A stretch of 40,847 nucleotides of DNA, from the NCBI GenBank assembly GCA_009779845.1, contig WRBE01000022.1:1-40847 (forward strand). Direction: 5' to 3'. Of the stretch, positions 8,785-17,776 are shown one piece after another; position 1 is the first letter of the stretch, and every line of letters starts with the position of its first letter. Source of the DNA: Oscillospiraceae bacterium. GTDB taxonomy: Bacteria; Bacillota; Clostridia; Oscillospirales; Oscillospiraceae. The notes below the pieces were generated by a model. That model ran no database searches. It was not told the DNA's origin and saw only the letters and a program-made list of their open reading frames with translations. The translations under genes and the position numbers were made by a program.

Positions 8785-10152
8785 ATGTTAGGGCGTGCCA
8801 CTATGCAATTATTGAACTTCACGCTGGCTGGCTGGCTCTTCTATTGGGGCTGGGCCATTCTTTACTTTATCCTTGCAAAAATACTGTCCCACAACTGGAA
8901 ACTCCGTGGGAAAGAGTGTGTTTGTATTCTTCTGTTCAGCTTGCTCTTCACTGTTGCCGCCCAAGCCTTGCGTTGGCTGGAAGTGCCGTTGGGAGGTACG
9001 ATCCTCAATTTCGTCTTCCTATTTTCTATCTTTTTCTACCTCTATAGCATACAAGCTGAATCGTTTCAGATGTCTTTCACGTTAGCAGTCTTTTCGCTTA
9101 TTGTTGCACTGCCGACTGAACGAGTCGTGCTCTATACCATAAGGCATTTTGTCCCTGCGTTCCCCGATGTGCGTGAGTTCTTGCCCTCTGCAATCTTTTT
9201 CCTGTCGATTTATACGAGTTCGATTCTGATTACGTTCCTGCTAACCAAAACCTTTTGGAACTCATTTGTCAGCATCACGCAAAATAAACGCTTGCAATCG
9301 ACATTGACACTGATTGTCGCATTTCTGTTTTTCTCGTTCCAAACCATAGTGGCCTTACAGGAATATCTCGGGGTTCCCCTCACACTGCTCTCTTGGAGTT
9401 CTGCTTTTATTTTTACCTATGTCATGGCGTCCCTTGTGAGCTTTTTGTTATACACAAGGGTTCAAAAAGTTCAATCTACCTTACGGGAAAAAGAAATCGA
9501 GCACAGTGCGTTGCTCTACTACATGGATGAGAGTGAGCACCAGCAGATCGCCATGCGGAAATTTAAGCACGATTATCAAAACATCCTCATTTCTATGGAC
9601 AGCTTTCTGGAAGAAGACGATTTGCCGGGACTGAAACAGTATTACGCAACAAGAATCAAAATCGCATCAGAAATCATCACACAAAGTGATTTCGCACTAG
9701 AGGGTTTGAATAAAATCAAGGTGCGGGAAATCAAAGGCATCCTCGCCGCAAAGCTAACCATGGCGCAACACTTAGGATTGGATGCCAAGTTTGAGGCCGT
9801 GGAAGAGATTGACCATATCCCTGTCAATTCCGTTGCGCTGGTGCGTATACTCGGTATTATTCTGGACAATGCGATTGAAGAATTGGAATCACTAGGTGAG
9901 GGACAGCTTATCGTCGCCTGTTATAAAGACGGCACCGGGGTTACCTTTGTTGTATTAAACACCTGCCGCTCGGATATGCAACCGTTACATGAACTTGAAC
10001 AAGTTCGGTTTTCTACCAAAGGCGAAGATCGTGGTTGGGGGTTGCATAATCTGGCCGAACTCGTTGCGGCCCACTCGGACACCCTCACATTACAAACAAG
10101 TATCGCAGATGGAAATTTCATTCAAAAATTGTGGATAGGAGGCTCGGAATAA
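8785..10152 (+). CDS. AgrC-like GHKL sensor histidine kinase
   Basis: The protein is about 455 residues from the ATG at 8785; an ATG at 8803 (MQLLNF) is equally possible because neither has a strong ribosome binding site. The N-terminal half holds six or seven hydrophobic membrane segments (about residues 7-230), as in AgrC-type peptide sensors. A coiled linker leads to the motif FKHDYQN, whose His262 is the likely phospho-acceptor. The ATP-binding domain follows with an N box (LDNAIEEL) and a G box (GWGLHNL), typical of the AgrC/CitA GHKL group. The stop overlaps the start of the response regulator by one base, so the two are translationally coupled. No agrB or peptide-precursor gene lies next to it, so the signal is unknown. 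Confidence 0.85.
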   Translation: MLGRATMQLLNFTLAGWLFYWGWAILYFILAKILSHNWKLRGKECVCILLFSLLFTVAAQALRWLEVPLGGTILNFVFLFSIFFYLYSIQAESFQMSFTLAVFSLIVALPTERVVLYTIRHFVPAFPDVREFLPSAIFFLSIYTSSILITFLLTKTFWNSFVSITQNKRLQSTLTLIVAFLFFSFQTIVALQEYLGVPLTLLSWSSAFIFTYVMASLVSFLLYTRVQKVQSTLREKEIEHSALLYYMDESEHQQIAMRKFKHDYQNILISMDSFLEEDDLPGLKQYYATRIKIASEIITQSDFALEGLNKIKVREIKGILAAKLTMAQHLGLDAKFEAVEEIDHIPVNSVALVRILGIILDNAIEELESLGEGQLIVACYKDGTGVTFVVLNTCRSDMQPLHELEQVRFSTKGEDRGWGLHNLAELVAAHSDTLTLQTSIADGNFIQKLWIGGSE

Positions 10153-10895
10153 TGCTACACATACTGATTTGCGAGGACGACCCCACCCACCGGGCGAGGA
10201 TGGAATCTATCATCAGCAAATACATCGCCAAAGAAAACCTGAAGACGGAGATTTCGCTCATTGCATCCGCAAGCGGCCCAGACGAGATACTGGACTATTT
10301 GAACCAACACCCGAATAAGCGCGGGCTTTACTTCCTTGATGTCGATTTGCAGCACGAAATGAATGGAATCGAACTGGGCACAAAAATCCGGGCAATTGAC
10401 CCACTGGCTAAAATCGTATTCATCACCACCCATGATGAGCTGGCCCATTTGACCTTTATGCATAAAATCCAAGCGATGGATTATATCGTCAAAAGTCTGC
10501 CGAATAACATGGAACCACGGGTGAAAGAATGTATTGCAACGGCGCATCAACACTATTTGCAAGAAAAGTCAGAGCAGATGCGATATTTCAATGTGAACGC
10601 CAACGGCACGCTCTTTAACATCCCCTATGACGATATTTTATACTTTGAAACCCATCCATCCGTAAGAAAGCGGATGTTCTTACATACAGTAACTGGTAAA
10701 CTAGATTTTCGTGGAATCATCAGTGAAGTCGCAAAACTCGTCCCGGAATTTTACTGTTGCCATAAGTCTTTCATCGTAAATCCCGACAAGATTACATCTG
10801 TTAACAAGATTGAAAAAGAAGCCGTTATGGCGAATGGAAGCCGTGTCCCCGTTGCCGTGAGAAAAGTATCTGAGCTGGTGAAAATGATCGAGTAA
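10152..10895 (+). CDS. AgrA-like LytTR-family response regulator
   Basis: The start is the ATG at 10152 (MLHILICEDD), preceded by GGAGG at about 10 bp and overlapping the kinase stop. The 247-residue protein has a receiver domain (1-125) with acidic pocket residues CEDD and the phospho-acceptor D63 in YFLDVDL. A LytTR DNA-binding domain spans about 140-245 (IPYDDILYFETH at its start, CCHKSFIVNPDKI, then ANGSRVPVAVRK). LytTR regulators bind paired direct repeats, and such a pair is present at 8594-8622. The likely target is therefore the divergent surface-protein genes and possibly its own operon. Confidence 0.9.
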   Translation: MLHILICEDDPTHRARMESIISKYIAKENLKTEISLIASASGPDEILDYLNQHPNKRGLYFLDVDLQHEMNGIELGTKIRAIDPLAKIVFITTHDELAHLTFMHKIQAMDYIVKSLPNNMEPRVKECIATAHQHYLQEKSEQMRYFNVNANGTLFNIPYDDILYFETHPSVRKRMFLHTVTGKLDFRGIISEVAKLVPEFYCCHKSFIVNPDKITSVNKIEKEAVMANGSRVPVAVRKVSELVKMIE

Positions 10896-10990
10896 ACAGC
10901 GCCGTTCACTCACATTATCAGACAGTTCCGTTTGCCGTTTGGGGCAAAGCATACCCACGCCCCACTACAAAAAACAGAAAGGGCTCTTCC

Positions 10991-13900
10991 ATGGCATTCA
11001 CCCACCTCCACATCCATACCGAATACTCTCTCCTAGACGGTGCCTGCCGTATCTCCGACCTTCCGGAGCGGGCCCGGGAGTTGGGGCAGACCGCCCTTGC
11101 TATTACCGACCACGGTAGCATGTATGGGGCCATCTCTTTTTATAAATCCTGCGTCAAGGCGGGCATCAAACCCATTATCGGGTGCGAAGTCTATGTGGCA
11201 CCCGGCAGCCGGTTCGACCGAGAGCCGGGGGGCAGCGGACGGGCGTACCACCTTGTTTTGCTTTGCAAAGATGCGGTTGGGTACAAAAACCTCTGCTTTT
11301 TGGTCAGTGCCGGGTATACGGAAGGGTTTTATAGCCGTCCCCGAATTGACTGGGAGCTGTTACAGGAACATAGCGAGGGGCTAATCTGCCTCTCTGCCTG
11401 TCTGGGCGGTGAGGTGTCCCGCCGACTGTTAGAACGGGACTACGAAGCCGCAAAAGCTGTGGCACTCCGATATCAAGCTCTGTTTGGTGAGGGGAATTAT
11501 TATCTGGAACTGCAAGACCACAATCTGCCGGAACAGCCGGGAGTCAATGAGGCCATCATCCGCCTGTCCAAGGAAACGGACATCCCGTTAGTGGCCACCA
11601 ATGACGCCCACTACTTAGACCGGGAGGATGCCGCCCTCCATGACGTGCTCCTCTGCATCCAAACCGGCAAAACCGTGGAGGATCCGGATCGGATGCGGTT
11701 TGGGTCGGAAGAGTTCTACCTGAAAAGCGAGCTGGAAATGCGGGAACTGTTCCCTCAGTGCCCGGAGGCCATTACAAACACCATGGTCATCGCCGACCAG
11801 TGTAATTTAGAGTTCCAGTTTGGGGAGTACCACTTGCCGGAGTTCCAGTTGCCAGAGGGGTGGACAGATTCTGTGGCCTACCTCAAGCATCTCTGCGAGA
11901 TAGGGTTTGCAGAGCGGTACGAAGCTGGCAACGAGAACGTCCGTGCCCAGTTGGAACGAGAGCTTGACATGATTGCCAAAATGGGCTTTGAGGACTATTT
12001 CTTAATCGTGGCGGATTTTATCGCCTATGCCAAAAGCCAGAATATCTCCGTTGGCCCCGGCCGCGGCAGTGCGGCGGGGAGCGTGGTGTCCTATTGTCTC
12101 GGCATCACGGATGTAGACCCCATCCGCTACGGTCTGTTCTTTGAGCGGTTTCTCAACCCCGAGCGAATTAGTATGCCGGATATTGATATTGACTTCTGCG
12201 TAGACCGCCGAGGCGAAGTCATAGAGTATGTGAACCAGAAATACGGCCACGACCATGTGGCCCAGATTGTAACCTTCGGCACCATGGCGGCACGGGGTGC
12301 GATTCGGGATGTGGCCCGTGCCCTCGGTATCAGCTATGCCGAAGCGGATGCGGTGGCCAAGGCTGTACCGCAGACGCTTAATATTAAGTTGGATGAGGCG
12401 TTGAAGGTCTCGAAACCATTAAAAGACCTCTATCAAAGCAGTCCACAGATGCAAAAACTAATTGATACCGCTAGGGCCTTAGAGGGCCTGCCTCGTCACG
12501 CCTCTACCCACGCCGCAGGGGTGGTCATCACCAAACGGCCCTTGTATGAGTATGTGCCGCTTGCGAAAAATGACGAGTCCATCGTCTGCCAGTACCCCAT
12601 GACCACCTTGGAAGAGTTGGGCTTGCTGAAGATGGACTTTTTGGGATTACGAAACCTCACCGTTATCCGGGACGCAGTAGAGCTGATTCAAAAACGAGAG
12701 CCCGATTTTGACTTAGCCAACATTGACGACACCGATGAGGCTACCTTTGCCATGCTGTCTGCCGGGGAAACTGCCGGGGTGTTCCAGATGGAATCTACTG
12801 GCATCACCGGGGTCTGTACCGGGCTACAACCCCATAGTATTGAAGACGTGACCGCCATCATCGCCCTCTACCGACCGGGGCCGATGGAATCTATCCCACG
12901 GTTTATTGCCTCAAAGCATGACCCGAAGAAAATCAGCTACAAGCATGACTCTCTTCGGGACATTTTAGATGTGACCTATGGCTGTATCGTCTATCAAGAG
13001 CAGGTCATTGAAATTTTTCGCCGTTTAGCGGGCTTTACTCTGGGCCAAGCGGACATGATTCGCCGGGCCATGAGCAAGAAAAAGGCGGACGAGATTGAGC
13101 GGGAGCGGCAAGCCTTTGTCCACGGCGACCCCCAGCGGGACATCAAAGGGGCCGTGGCAAACGGTGTCCCTGCCCATATTGCCGGAGAGATTTACGATGA
13201 TATTTTCGCCTTTGCCAACTATGCGTTTAATAAGGCCCATGCGGTGGCGTATGCGGTGATTAGCTTCCAAACGGCTTATCTGAAATGCCATTACCCGAAA
13301 GAATATATGGCGGCCTTACTCACCAGCGTGTTAGGCTACACCGCCAAGGTAGCGGAATATACCGCCGAATGCCGGGAGATGGGGATTGCCCTTTTGCCGC
13401 CGGATATCAATGAATCTGATGCGGATTTCACCGTATGTGATGCGGGGATTCGGTTTGGCTTGGTGGCGGTAAAAAATATCGGCTGGGGTTTTATCCGTGC
13501 TTTAGTGGCAGAGCGGGCGACGAATGGGAAGTTTACCAGTCTATTCGATTTCGTGTCCCGGCTCCACGGGCAAGAGCTGAACCGCCGGGCGTTAGAAAAC
13601 CTCATCCGCTGCGGTGCCTTTGACAGCACCGGGGCCAACCGGGCGCAACTCATCGCCGCCCACGAGCAAGTACTAGACCAAGTGGCAAACGACCACCGAA
13701 AAAACCTAGAAGGCCAGGTGGGTTTCTTCGGCACCGGGGAAGATACGGATGCGCCCTCAACCCATATCCAACTGCCCAACGTGCCGGAGTTTTCCCCGAA
13801 AGAGCGGATGCGGATGGAGCGGGAGACCACGGGGCTATACCTCTCCGGTCATCCCATGGACGAGTACCGAGAACAGGCCCGGCGGGCGGGGGCTGTGAAG

Positions 13901-14473
13901 ATTGGCGCTGTGGTGTCCAGTTTTTCCGGCGGGGACGAGGCCAGCCGGTTCAAAGACGAGCAGATTGTGCTGTTAGCTGGCATTATCACCAGCTATAAAA
14001 CCAAAACCACCCGCAACAATACCCTAATGGCCTATATCACCCTAGAAGACGACACCGGCGACATCGAACTACTCACCTTCGCCCGCACCCTAGACCGGGA
14101 CGGGGCATATATTGCAGAAGATAACCTCGTGCTGGTTCGGGGCAGAATCAGTGCAAGAGACGACAAGGACCCGCAAATTCTAGTCGACCAAATCCGCCCC
14201 GTCAGTGACTTAGAGCTAGGCGGTAGTCCGCCTGTCGAAGCGATCGCCGATGAGCGACCCCGGCCACAGAAGCTCTACGTACGCCTGCCCAGTCAAGAAA
14301 GTTCGGCGTATGACAAATTGCGCCTGATTCTCACCATGTTCCCCGGAGACAGCCAGATTGTGTTATTTCTAGCCGACACGGAAAAGCGGCTGGCAGCCAA
14401 ATGTCTGATTCATCCAGCACTGGTGGATGAGTTGCGTGAGATGGTGGGGGAGACACATGTTGTGTTGAAGTAG
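10991..14473 (+). CDS. dnaE: DNA polymerase III alpha subunit, DnaE type
   Basis: The protein has 1160 residues, normal for DnaE. The start ATG follows AAAGGG. It begins with a PHP domain (FTHLHIHTEYSLLDGACR). The catalytic palm contains PDIDIDF at 396-402, carrying the metal-binding aspartates. A helix-hairpin-helix region follows (LLPPDINESD), and an OB-fold near residue 1000 (VLLAGIITSYKTKT). PolC-type features such as an embedded exonuclease are absent. In Firmicutes that also carry PolC, DnaE extends primers at the replication fork; whether this organism has PolC cannot be told from the window. It stands alone, 95 bp after the response regulator, and ends at a strong terminator. Confidence 0.97.
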   Translation: MAFTHLHIHTEYSLLDGACRISDLPERARELGQTALAITDHGSMYGAISFYKSCVKAGIKPIIGCEVYVAPGSRFDREPGGSGRAYHLVLLCKDAVGYKNLCFLVSAGYTEGFYSRPRIDWELLQEHSEGLICLSACLGGEVSRRLLERDYEAAKAVALRYQALFGEGNYYLELQDHNLPEQPGVNEAIIRLSKETDIPLVATNDAHYLDREDAALHDVLLCIQTGKTVEDPDRMRFGSEEFYLKSELEMRELFPQCPEAITNTMVIADQCNLEFQFGEYHLPEFQLPEGWTDSVAYLKHLCEIGFAERYEAGNENVRAQLERELDMIAKMGFEDYFLIVADFIAYAKSQNISVGPGRGSAAGSVVSYCLGITDVDPIRYGLFFERFLNPERISMPDIDIDFCVDRRGEVIEYVNQKYGHDHVAQIVTFGTMAARGAIRDVARALGISYAEADAVAKAVPQTLNIKLDEALKVSKPLKDLYQSSPQMQKLIDTARALEGLPRHASTHAAGVVITKRPLYEYVPLAKNDESIVCQYPMTTLEELGLLKMDFLGLRNLTVIRDAVELIQKREPDFDLANIDDTDEATFAMLSAGETAGVFQMESTGITGVCTGLQPHSIEDVTAIIALYRPGPMESIPRFIASKHDPKKISYKHDSLRDILDVTYGCIVYQEQVIEIFRRLAGFTLGQADMIRRAMSKKKADEIERERQAFVHGDPQRDIKGAVANGVPAHIAGEIYDDIFAFANYAFNKAHAVAYAVISFQTAYLKCHYPKEYMAALLTSVLGYTAKVAEYTAECREMGIALLPPDINESDADFTVCDAGIRFGLVAVKNIGWGFIRALVAERATNGKFTSLFDFVSRLHGQELNRRALENLIRCGAFDSTGANRAQLIAAHEQVLDQVANDHRKNLEGQVGFFGTGEDTDAPSTHIQLPNVPEFSPKERMRMERETTGLYLSGHPMDEYREQARRAGAVKIGAVVSSFSGGDEASRFKDEQIVLLAGIITSYKTKTTRNNTLMAYITLEDDTGDIELLTFARTLDRDGAYIAEDNLVLVRGRISARDDKDPQILVDQIRPVSDLELGGSPPVEAIADERPRPQKLYVRLPSQESSAYDKLRLILTMFPGDSQIVLFLADTEKRLAAKCLIHPALVDELREMVGETHVVLK

Positions 14474-14493
14474 GGGTGGCTGCAAAGTCAGGT

Positions 14494-14535
14494 ACAGCCC
14501 TAACACTGGTGGTCAGTGTTAGGGCTGTTTGTTTT
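14494..14535 (+). terminator. Intrinsic terminator of dnaE
   Basis: A perfect 15-bp stem (14494-14508 with 14514-14528) and 5-base loop is followed by TTGTTTT. It lies 20 bp after the dnaE stop. It also sits beyond the 3' end of the opposing gene at 14563, but that strand has no T-run. Confidence 0.9.
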
Positions 14536-14562
14536 AAAAATGCTTGATTCGTTTCGGCACTC

Positions 14563-15276
14563 TTACGGCTTTAGCTCAACAATCTCGTTCTCCGTCATAG
14601 CAAGCTTCTGCTCTGCAAACACCCGCTTTTCCCGTGGGACAAACCCCCGCACACCGGTCATGGGGAAAATCCATGTGTTCGGCCCAATGTGGGTGCCCGG
14701 CTGGGTAACGCTGTTGGCGCCTAGACGGCTGCTGTCGCCGACAATACAGCCGAAAAAGTCTGTGCCCAAGTCATGCGCCGCCCCATTCAGCTTGATGGTG
14801 GCGTTGGACTGGTCAAACTTCCGATTGGCGGTAACCACGCCGGAGCCGATACGGGCACTTTTGCCCAGCACCGAGTCGCCCACAAATGCGAGACTGGCCA
14901 CTTTGGCACCGTTGAACAGTACGCTGTTTTTCACCTCGCTACTCTGTCCCACATTACAGTTATCGCCGATAATCGTGCCGGGACGAATCACGGCACCGGG
15001 CATAATCTCCACGTTTTTGCCGATGTACACCGGACCAATGATGGTCACGTTGTTATAAATCGTGGTGCCCTCGCCAATATAATAGTTGCCATATAAGGCC
15101 GGGGGCGCACCTTTGCAGGTGGCGTGGTTTTCTTTGATGTCTGGCTCTACCAGCAACGTTTGGAGAAAGGGCTTTGCCTTCGCCAGCGGTTCGGCGGCTC
15201 TGGTCATGCCCTCAAACCAGCCGGGGAAGGGGAATGCATCTAGGTTAGAAAAATAATAGTCAAATGCGATACTCAT
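14563..15276 (-). CDS. Left-handed beta-helix (hexapeptide repeat) protein, GlmU C-domain-like
   Basis: This 237-residue protein has a short N-terminal part followed by hexapeptide repeats from about residue 65 to 215 (YIGEGTTIYNN, YIGKNVEIMPGAVIRPG, IIGDNCNVGQSSEV, GKSARIGSGVVTANRKFD). The pattern matches the acyltransferase half of GlmU-like and NDP-sugar pyrophosphorylase-related proteins, but the nucleotidyltransferase domain is missing. A role in amino-sugar or cell-wall precursor acetylation is possible but not proven. It starts 2 bp after the stop of the Mrp-type ATPase, so the two form an operon. Confidence 0.75.
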   Translation of the reverse strand: MSIAFDYYFSNLDAFPFPGWFEGMTRAAEPLAKAKPFLQTLLVEPDIKENHATCKGAPPALYGNYYIGEGTTIYNNVTIIGPVYIGKNVEIMPGAVIRPGTIIGDNCNVGQSSEVKNSVLFNGAKVASLAFVGDSVLGKSARIGSGVVTANRKFDQSNATIKLNGAAHDLGTDFFGCIVGDSSRLGANSVTQPGTHIGPNTWIFPMTGVRGFVPREKRVFAEQKLAMTENEIVELKP

Positions 15277-15278
15277 GG

Positions 15279-16073
15279 TTATAACCTCTCAATCATGGCT
15301 GTAGTCTTTGGTAAATATGCGCTGCCGAGGGATTCTAGCTTGCCCTCGTCAGCGGCATCTGTGAGAATGGGATCGAAGGGGAGACGGTCAAGCAGAGGAA
15401 TCTGGTAACGGCTTGCCAACGCTTCCGTTGCGTCACCGCCGAAGTGCCCATTGAAATTTTCAATCAGGCCCAGCACCGGCACCTGATGTTCTGTAGACAG
15501 GCGTATCGTCCGCTCTGCCGCTTGGTTGACGATGGTCTGGGGGGTGCTCACAACAATAACACCGTCTAGGGGCAGTTTTTCCAGCACTGTAAGGGTCACA
15601 TCTCCTGTACCGGGGGGCAGGTCGATAAAGAGATAGTCCAGCTTGTCCCAGACCACATTTGTCCAAAGCTGTTGCAAAATTCCGGCCATAACGGCGCTGT
15701 GCCATGTGACGGTGTCGGTTTCTTGTTCTAACAGGTGGCTAATGCTCATCACCTTAATGCCATGCTCTGAGATGGCAGGGTAGAGCCCTTCTTCGCCTTT
15801 GGTGACCCCTTGCGGCAGATAAAACATACAGGGAATCGCAGGGGAGAGGATGTCCCCGTCCAGAATGGCGATTTTATGGCCTTTTTTGGCAAGTTCCACC
15901 GCCAACAGTCCTGTAACTAGGCTTTTCCCGGTGCCTCCTTTGCCGCCGCCGATGCCAATGACGGTTTTGATTTGGCTCAATGGGTGGGACGCCAAAATCG
16001 GATCCGGCGGGGGCGCTTGCTGACTTTTCGAGCCGCAGCCGCCACAGCCACCGCAGTTGTGATGTTCTGACAT
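15279..16073 (-). CDS. mrp: Mrp/NBP35-type P-loop ATPase (iron-sulfur cluster carrier family)
   Basis: The 264-residue protein has a deviant Walker A motif (GGKGGTGKS at about residues 43-51), a switch aspartate segment (ILDGDILSP) and a Walker B-like segment (YLFIDLPPGTGD), all typical of Mrp/NBP35. The N-terminus is unusual: HHNCGGCGGCGSK gives three closely spaced cysteines that could bind metal or an Fe-S cluster. The family's CxxC motif near FNGHFGG is replaced by non-cysteine residues, so the N-terminal cysteines may take over cluster binding (inference). GGAG precedes the start, and a promoter lies at 16123-16151. Confidence 0.88.
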   Translation of the reverse strand: MSEHHNCGGCGGCGSKSQQAPPPDPILASHPLSQIKTVIGIGGGKGGTGKSLVTGLLAVELAKKGHKIAILDGDILSPAIPCMFYLPQGVTKGEEGLYPAISEHGIKVMSISHLLEQETDTVTWHSAVMAGILQQLWTNVVWDKLDYLFIDLPPGTGDVTLTVLEKLPLDGVIVVSTPQTIVNQAAERTIRLSTEHQVPVLGLIENFNGHFGGDATEALASRYQIPLLDRLPFDPILTDAADEGKLESLGSAYLPKTTAMIERL

Positions 16074-16122
16074 TTGATGGGTTCTCCTTTTGGGATGATT
16101 TGTTCGCTACTTAATTTGCCCT

Positions 16123-16151
16123 ATCGTACCATACTCATACGTGAATGACAA
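16123..16151 (-). promoter_or_regulatory. Probable promoter of the mrp operon
   Basis: On the minus strand TTGTCA (16146-16151) is separated by 17 bp from TACGAT (16123-16128). It reads toward the mrp start at 16073. Confidence 0.6.
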
Positions 16152-16180
16152 GGGCAATTTGGCGTGGTCAAGATGTATCT

Positions 16181-16786
16181 TTATCCTCGAAATTCAATGG
16201 TCTTTTCAACAATTTGTTTCTGATAATTCTGTTGGATTGCTGCTAATATGCTGTCTTTGTATCTCATCCGAATGATTGCGCCCTTACTTAACGGCACGAA
16301 ATATTCAAAAAGATTTTCTCCATTTTCGCCTCTCCCGTCATCCACAAATATCCATTTCGTAGGTATTTTCTTTGGAACAAGCACAATTGTCCCTCCAATA
16401 TTATAGTTGCCGTGCTGTCTGTATGTTCGGGCTCCGTTTTTACCTGCTTTGTATGGGATTCTTATTTTTTCGATTCCGGTAAATTGATAGATATAAATGC
16501 CCTTTACTTCGCACCAAGGAATGCTTGCTATCTCTGCAACCGCATTTTTCGCTGTGATTCCGTTTCCATTAATCCTAAGTATATGGACCCCATATAGCAA
16601 TGCGCCACGGGCGAGGAAAATGATACAGATGATAGAGGTGATAGAAAACACCCCCGCAATAGCAAGGCTAATGCCACCCCCACTTATAAACATGTAGATT
16701 GTTACCGGTGCCATTACGAAAAGGAAGCATATTATTAAACAAACACGCCAGAATATACTTTGAATTATTAGAAACTTATATTTCAT
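16181..16786 (-). CDS. Small membrane protein of unknown function
   Basis: The start is taken as the ATG at 16786 (MKYKFLIIQS), with GGTGA 4 bp upstream; a TTG four codons earlier is less likely. Of about 201 residues, two membrane segments occupy roughly 8-30 and 37-60. A soluble C-terminal domain follows, rich in beta strands (VKGIYIYQFTG, GGTIVLVPKK, WIFVDDGRGENG). The two-helix plus beta-domain layout resembles bacterial PH-like membrane proteins, but I do not recognise a family with confidence. Codon use is more AT-rich than the neighbours, suggesting recent acquisition. It lies downstream of the kinase gene, separated by a small hairpin. Confidence 0.7.
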   Translation of the reverse strand: MKYKFLIIQSIFWRVCLIICFLFVMAPVTIYMFISGGGISLAIAGVFSITSIICIIFLARGALLYGVHILRINGNGITAKNAVAEIASIPWCEVKGIYIYQFTGIEKIRIPYKAGKNGARTYRQHGNYNIGGTIVLVPKKIPTKWIFVDDGRGENGENLFEYFVPLSKGAIIRMRYKDSILAAIQQNYQKQIVEKTIEFRG

Positions 16787-16796
16787 GTTATCACCC

Positions 16797-16816
16797 AAAC
16801 GCCCTAAGGGGCGTTT
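16797..16816 (-). terminator. Hairpin between kinase and membrane-protein genes
   Basis: A perfect 8-bp stem (AAACGCCC/GGGCGTTT) with a 4-base loop lies 18 bp after the kinase stop and immediately before the ribosome binding site of the next gene. Only TTT follows on the minus strand, so it may be a weak terminator or a structure limiting translation of the downstream gene. Confidence 0.45.
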
Positions 16817-16834
16817 AGCTGCCCCCTAGTGCCT

Positions 16835-17776
16835 CTAATACTTATAACTAGCACCGCCAATAAATTCCCGCATGAGGGAATCGGCTGGTACCATGTCTTC
16901 CGACACACCTGTAAACCGCTGGAAGGCGGGTAGGATATGCGCCAACTCCTCCACCCGGTCCGCATCCGGCGGCAGACTTTCAAACAGGGGGACAGCGAAC
17001 TGTTTCATCAGTCCCACCTCATAGGGCAAGGACGAATCAAACTTGTAGTCGGCCCGGTCTTTGAAGGGGGAGATATACAGCTTTTCGCCCCGGCGCACAT
17101 TGCCCCAAACCCCAAGGGTAAACGTGGGGTCAGAGCCACGGAAATTGTTGTCCCGCACCACCCGGCGCACCAAACGCATCCAGGTGCCTTTGAACACGGT
17201 CTCTTCTCCGTTTGTAATACTGGAGCGGGCGGACACATAGAGCTTAAACGCCTCCGGGTGCCGCCCCGCAATGTCGTCGTTGAGGGCGTGGATCCCCTCG
17301 AAAATCGCCACTTCGTCTTTTTTGAGATGCAGGGGCGTAAACTTGGCGGAACTACGAACCTGCATGGAGAAATTAAAGTGGGGGATGATGATTTCTTTGT
17401 GTTCGTTGAGCAGATTGAAATGCTCATCTAACAGCTTCATGTCCAAGCACTGGGGCGACTCATAATCAATACCGCCGTCCGGTGTCCGAGGGGCGGTTTT
17501 GCGGTCTACGGTGCGGAAATAGCGGTCTAAGCTCACCGCATAGGTGCCAATGCCCCGGCGTTTGAGTTCCCGCTCCAGCTTTAGGGCTGTTGTGGTCTTG
17601 CCGGAACCAGACGGGCCAGAGAGAAGCACAATGGGGGAGGTGGCGATATTTTGCTCAATCCGATCCGCCGCCTCTTCGATTTTTTTCCAGTATCTGGCAT
17701 CACAATCCGCTACAAACCCTTTGGGGTCACGGGTCAGGTTCTCGTTGATGGTGGTGAGGTCATAAGTCAACGACAT
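16835..17776 (-). CDS. Uridine kinase-like P-loop nucleoside kinase
   Basis: The start is the ATG at 17776 (MSLTYDLTTI), because GGAGGT stands 8 bp upstream; the in-frame ATG at 17797 overlaps that site. The 313-residue protein carries a P-loop GPSGSGKT at 54-61. It also has a lid and base-binding region with SLDRYFRTVD and a Walker B-like IFEGIHAL, as in the uridine kinase/phosphoribulokinase family. It is longer than standard Udk (about 210 residues). In many Clostridia similar proteins are annotated as nucleoside kinase or uridine kinase-like, and the true substrate is uncertain. It overlaps the end of hemZ by 17 bp, so it belongs to the recJ-relA-dtd-hemZ transcript. Confidence 0.8.
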   Translation of the reverse strand: MSLTYDLTTINENLTRDPKGFVADCDARYWKKIEEAADRIEQNIATSPIVLLSGPSGSGKTTTALKLERELKRRGIGTYAVSLDRYFRTVDRKTAPRTPDGGIDYESPQCLDMKLLDEHFNLLNEHKEIIIPHFNFSMQVRSSAKFTPLHLKKDEVAIFEGIHALNDDIAGRHPEAFKLYVSARSSITNGEETVFKGTWMRLVRRVVRDNNFRGSDPTFTLGVWGNVRRGEKLYISPFKDRADYKFDSSLPYEVGLMKQFAVPLFESLPPDADRVEELAHILPAFQRFTGVSEDMVPADSLMREFIGGASYKY

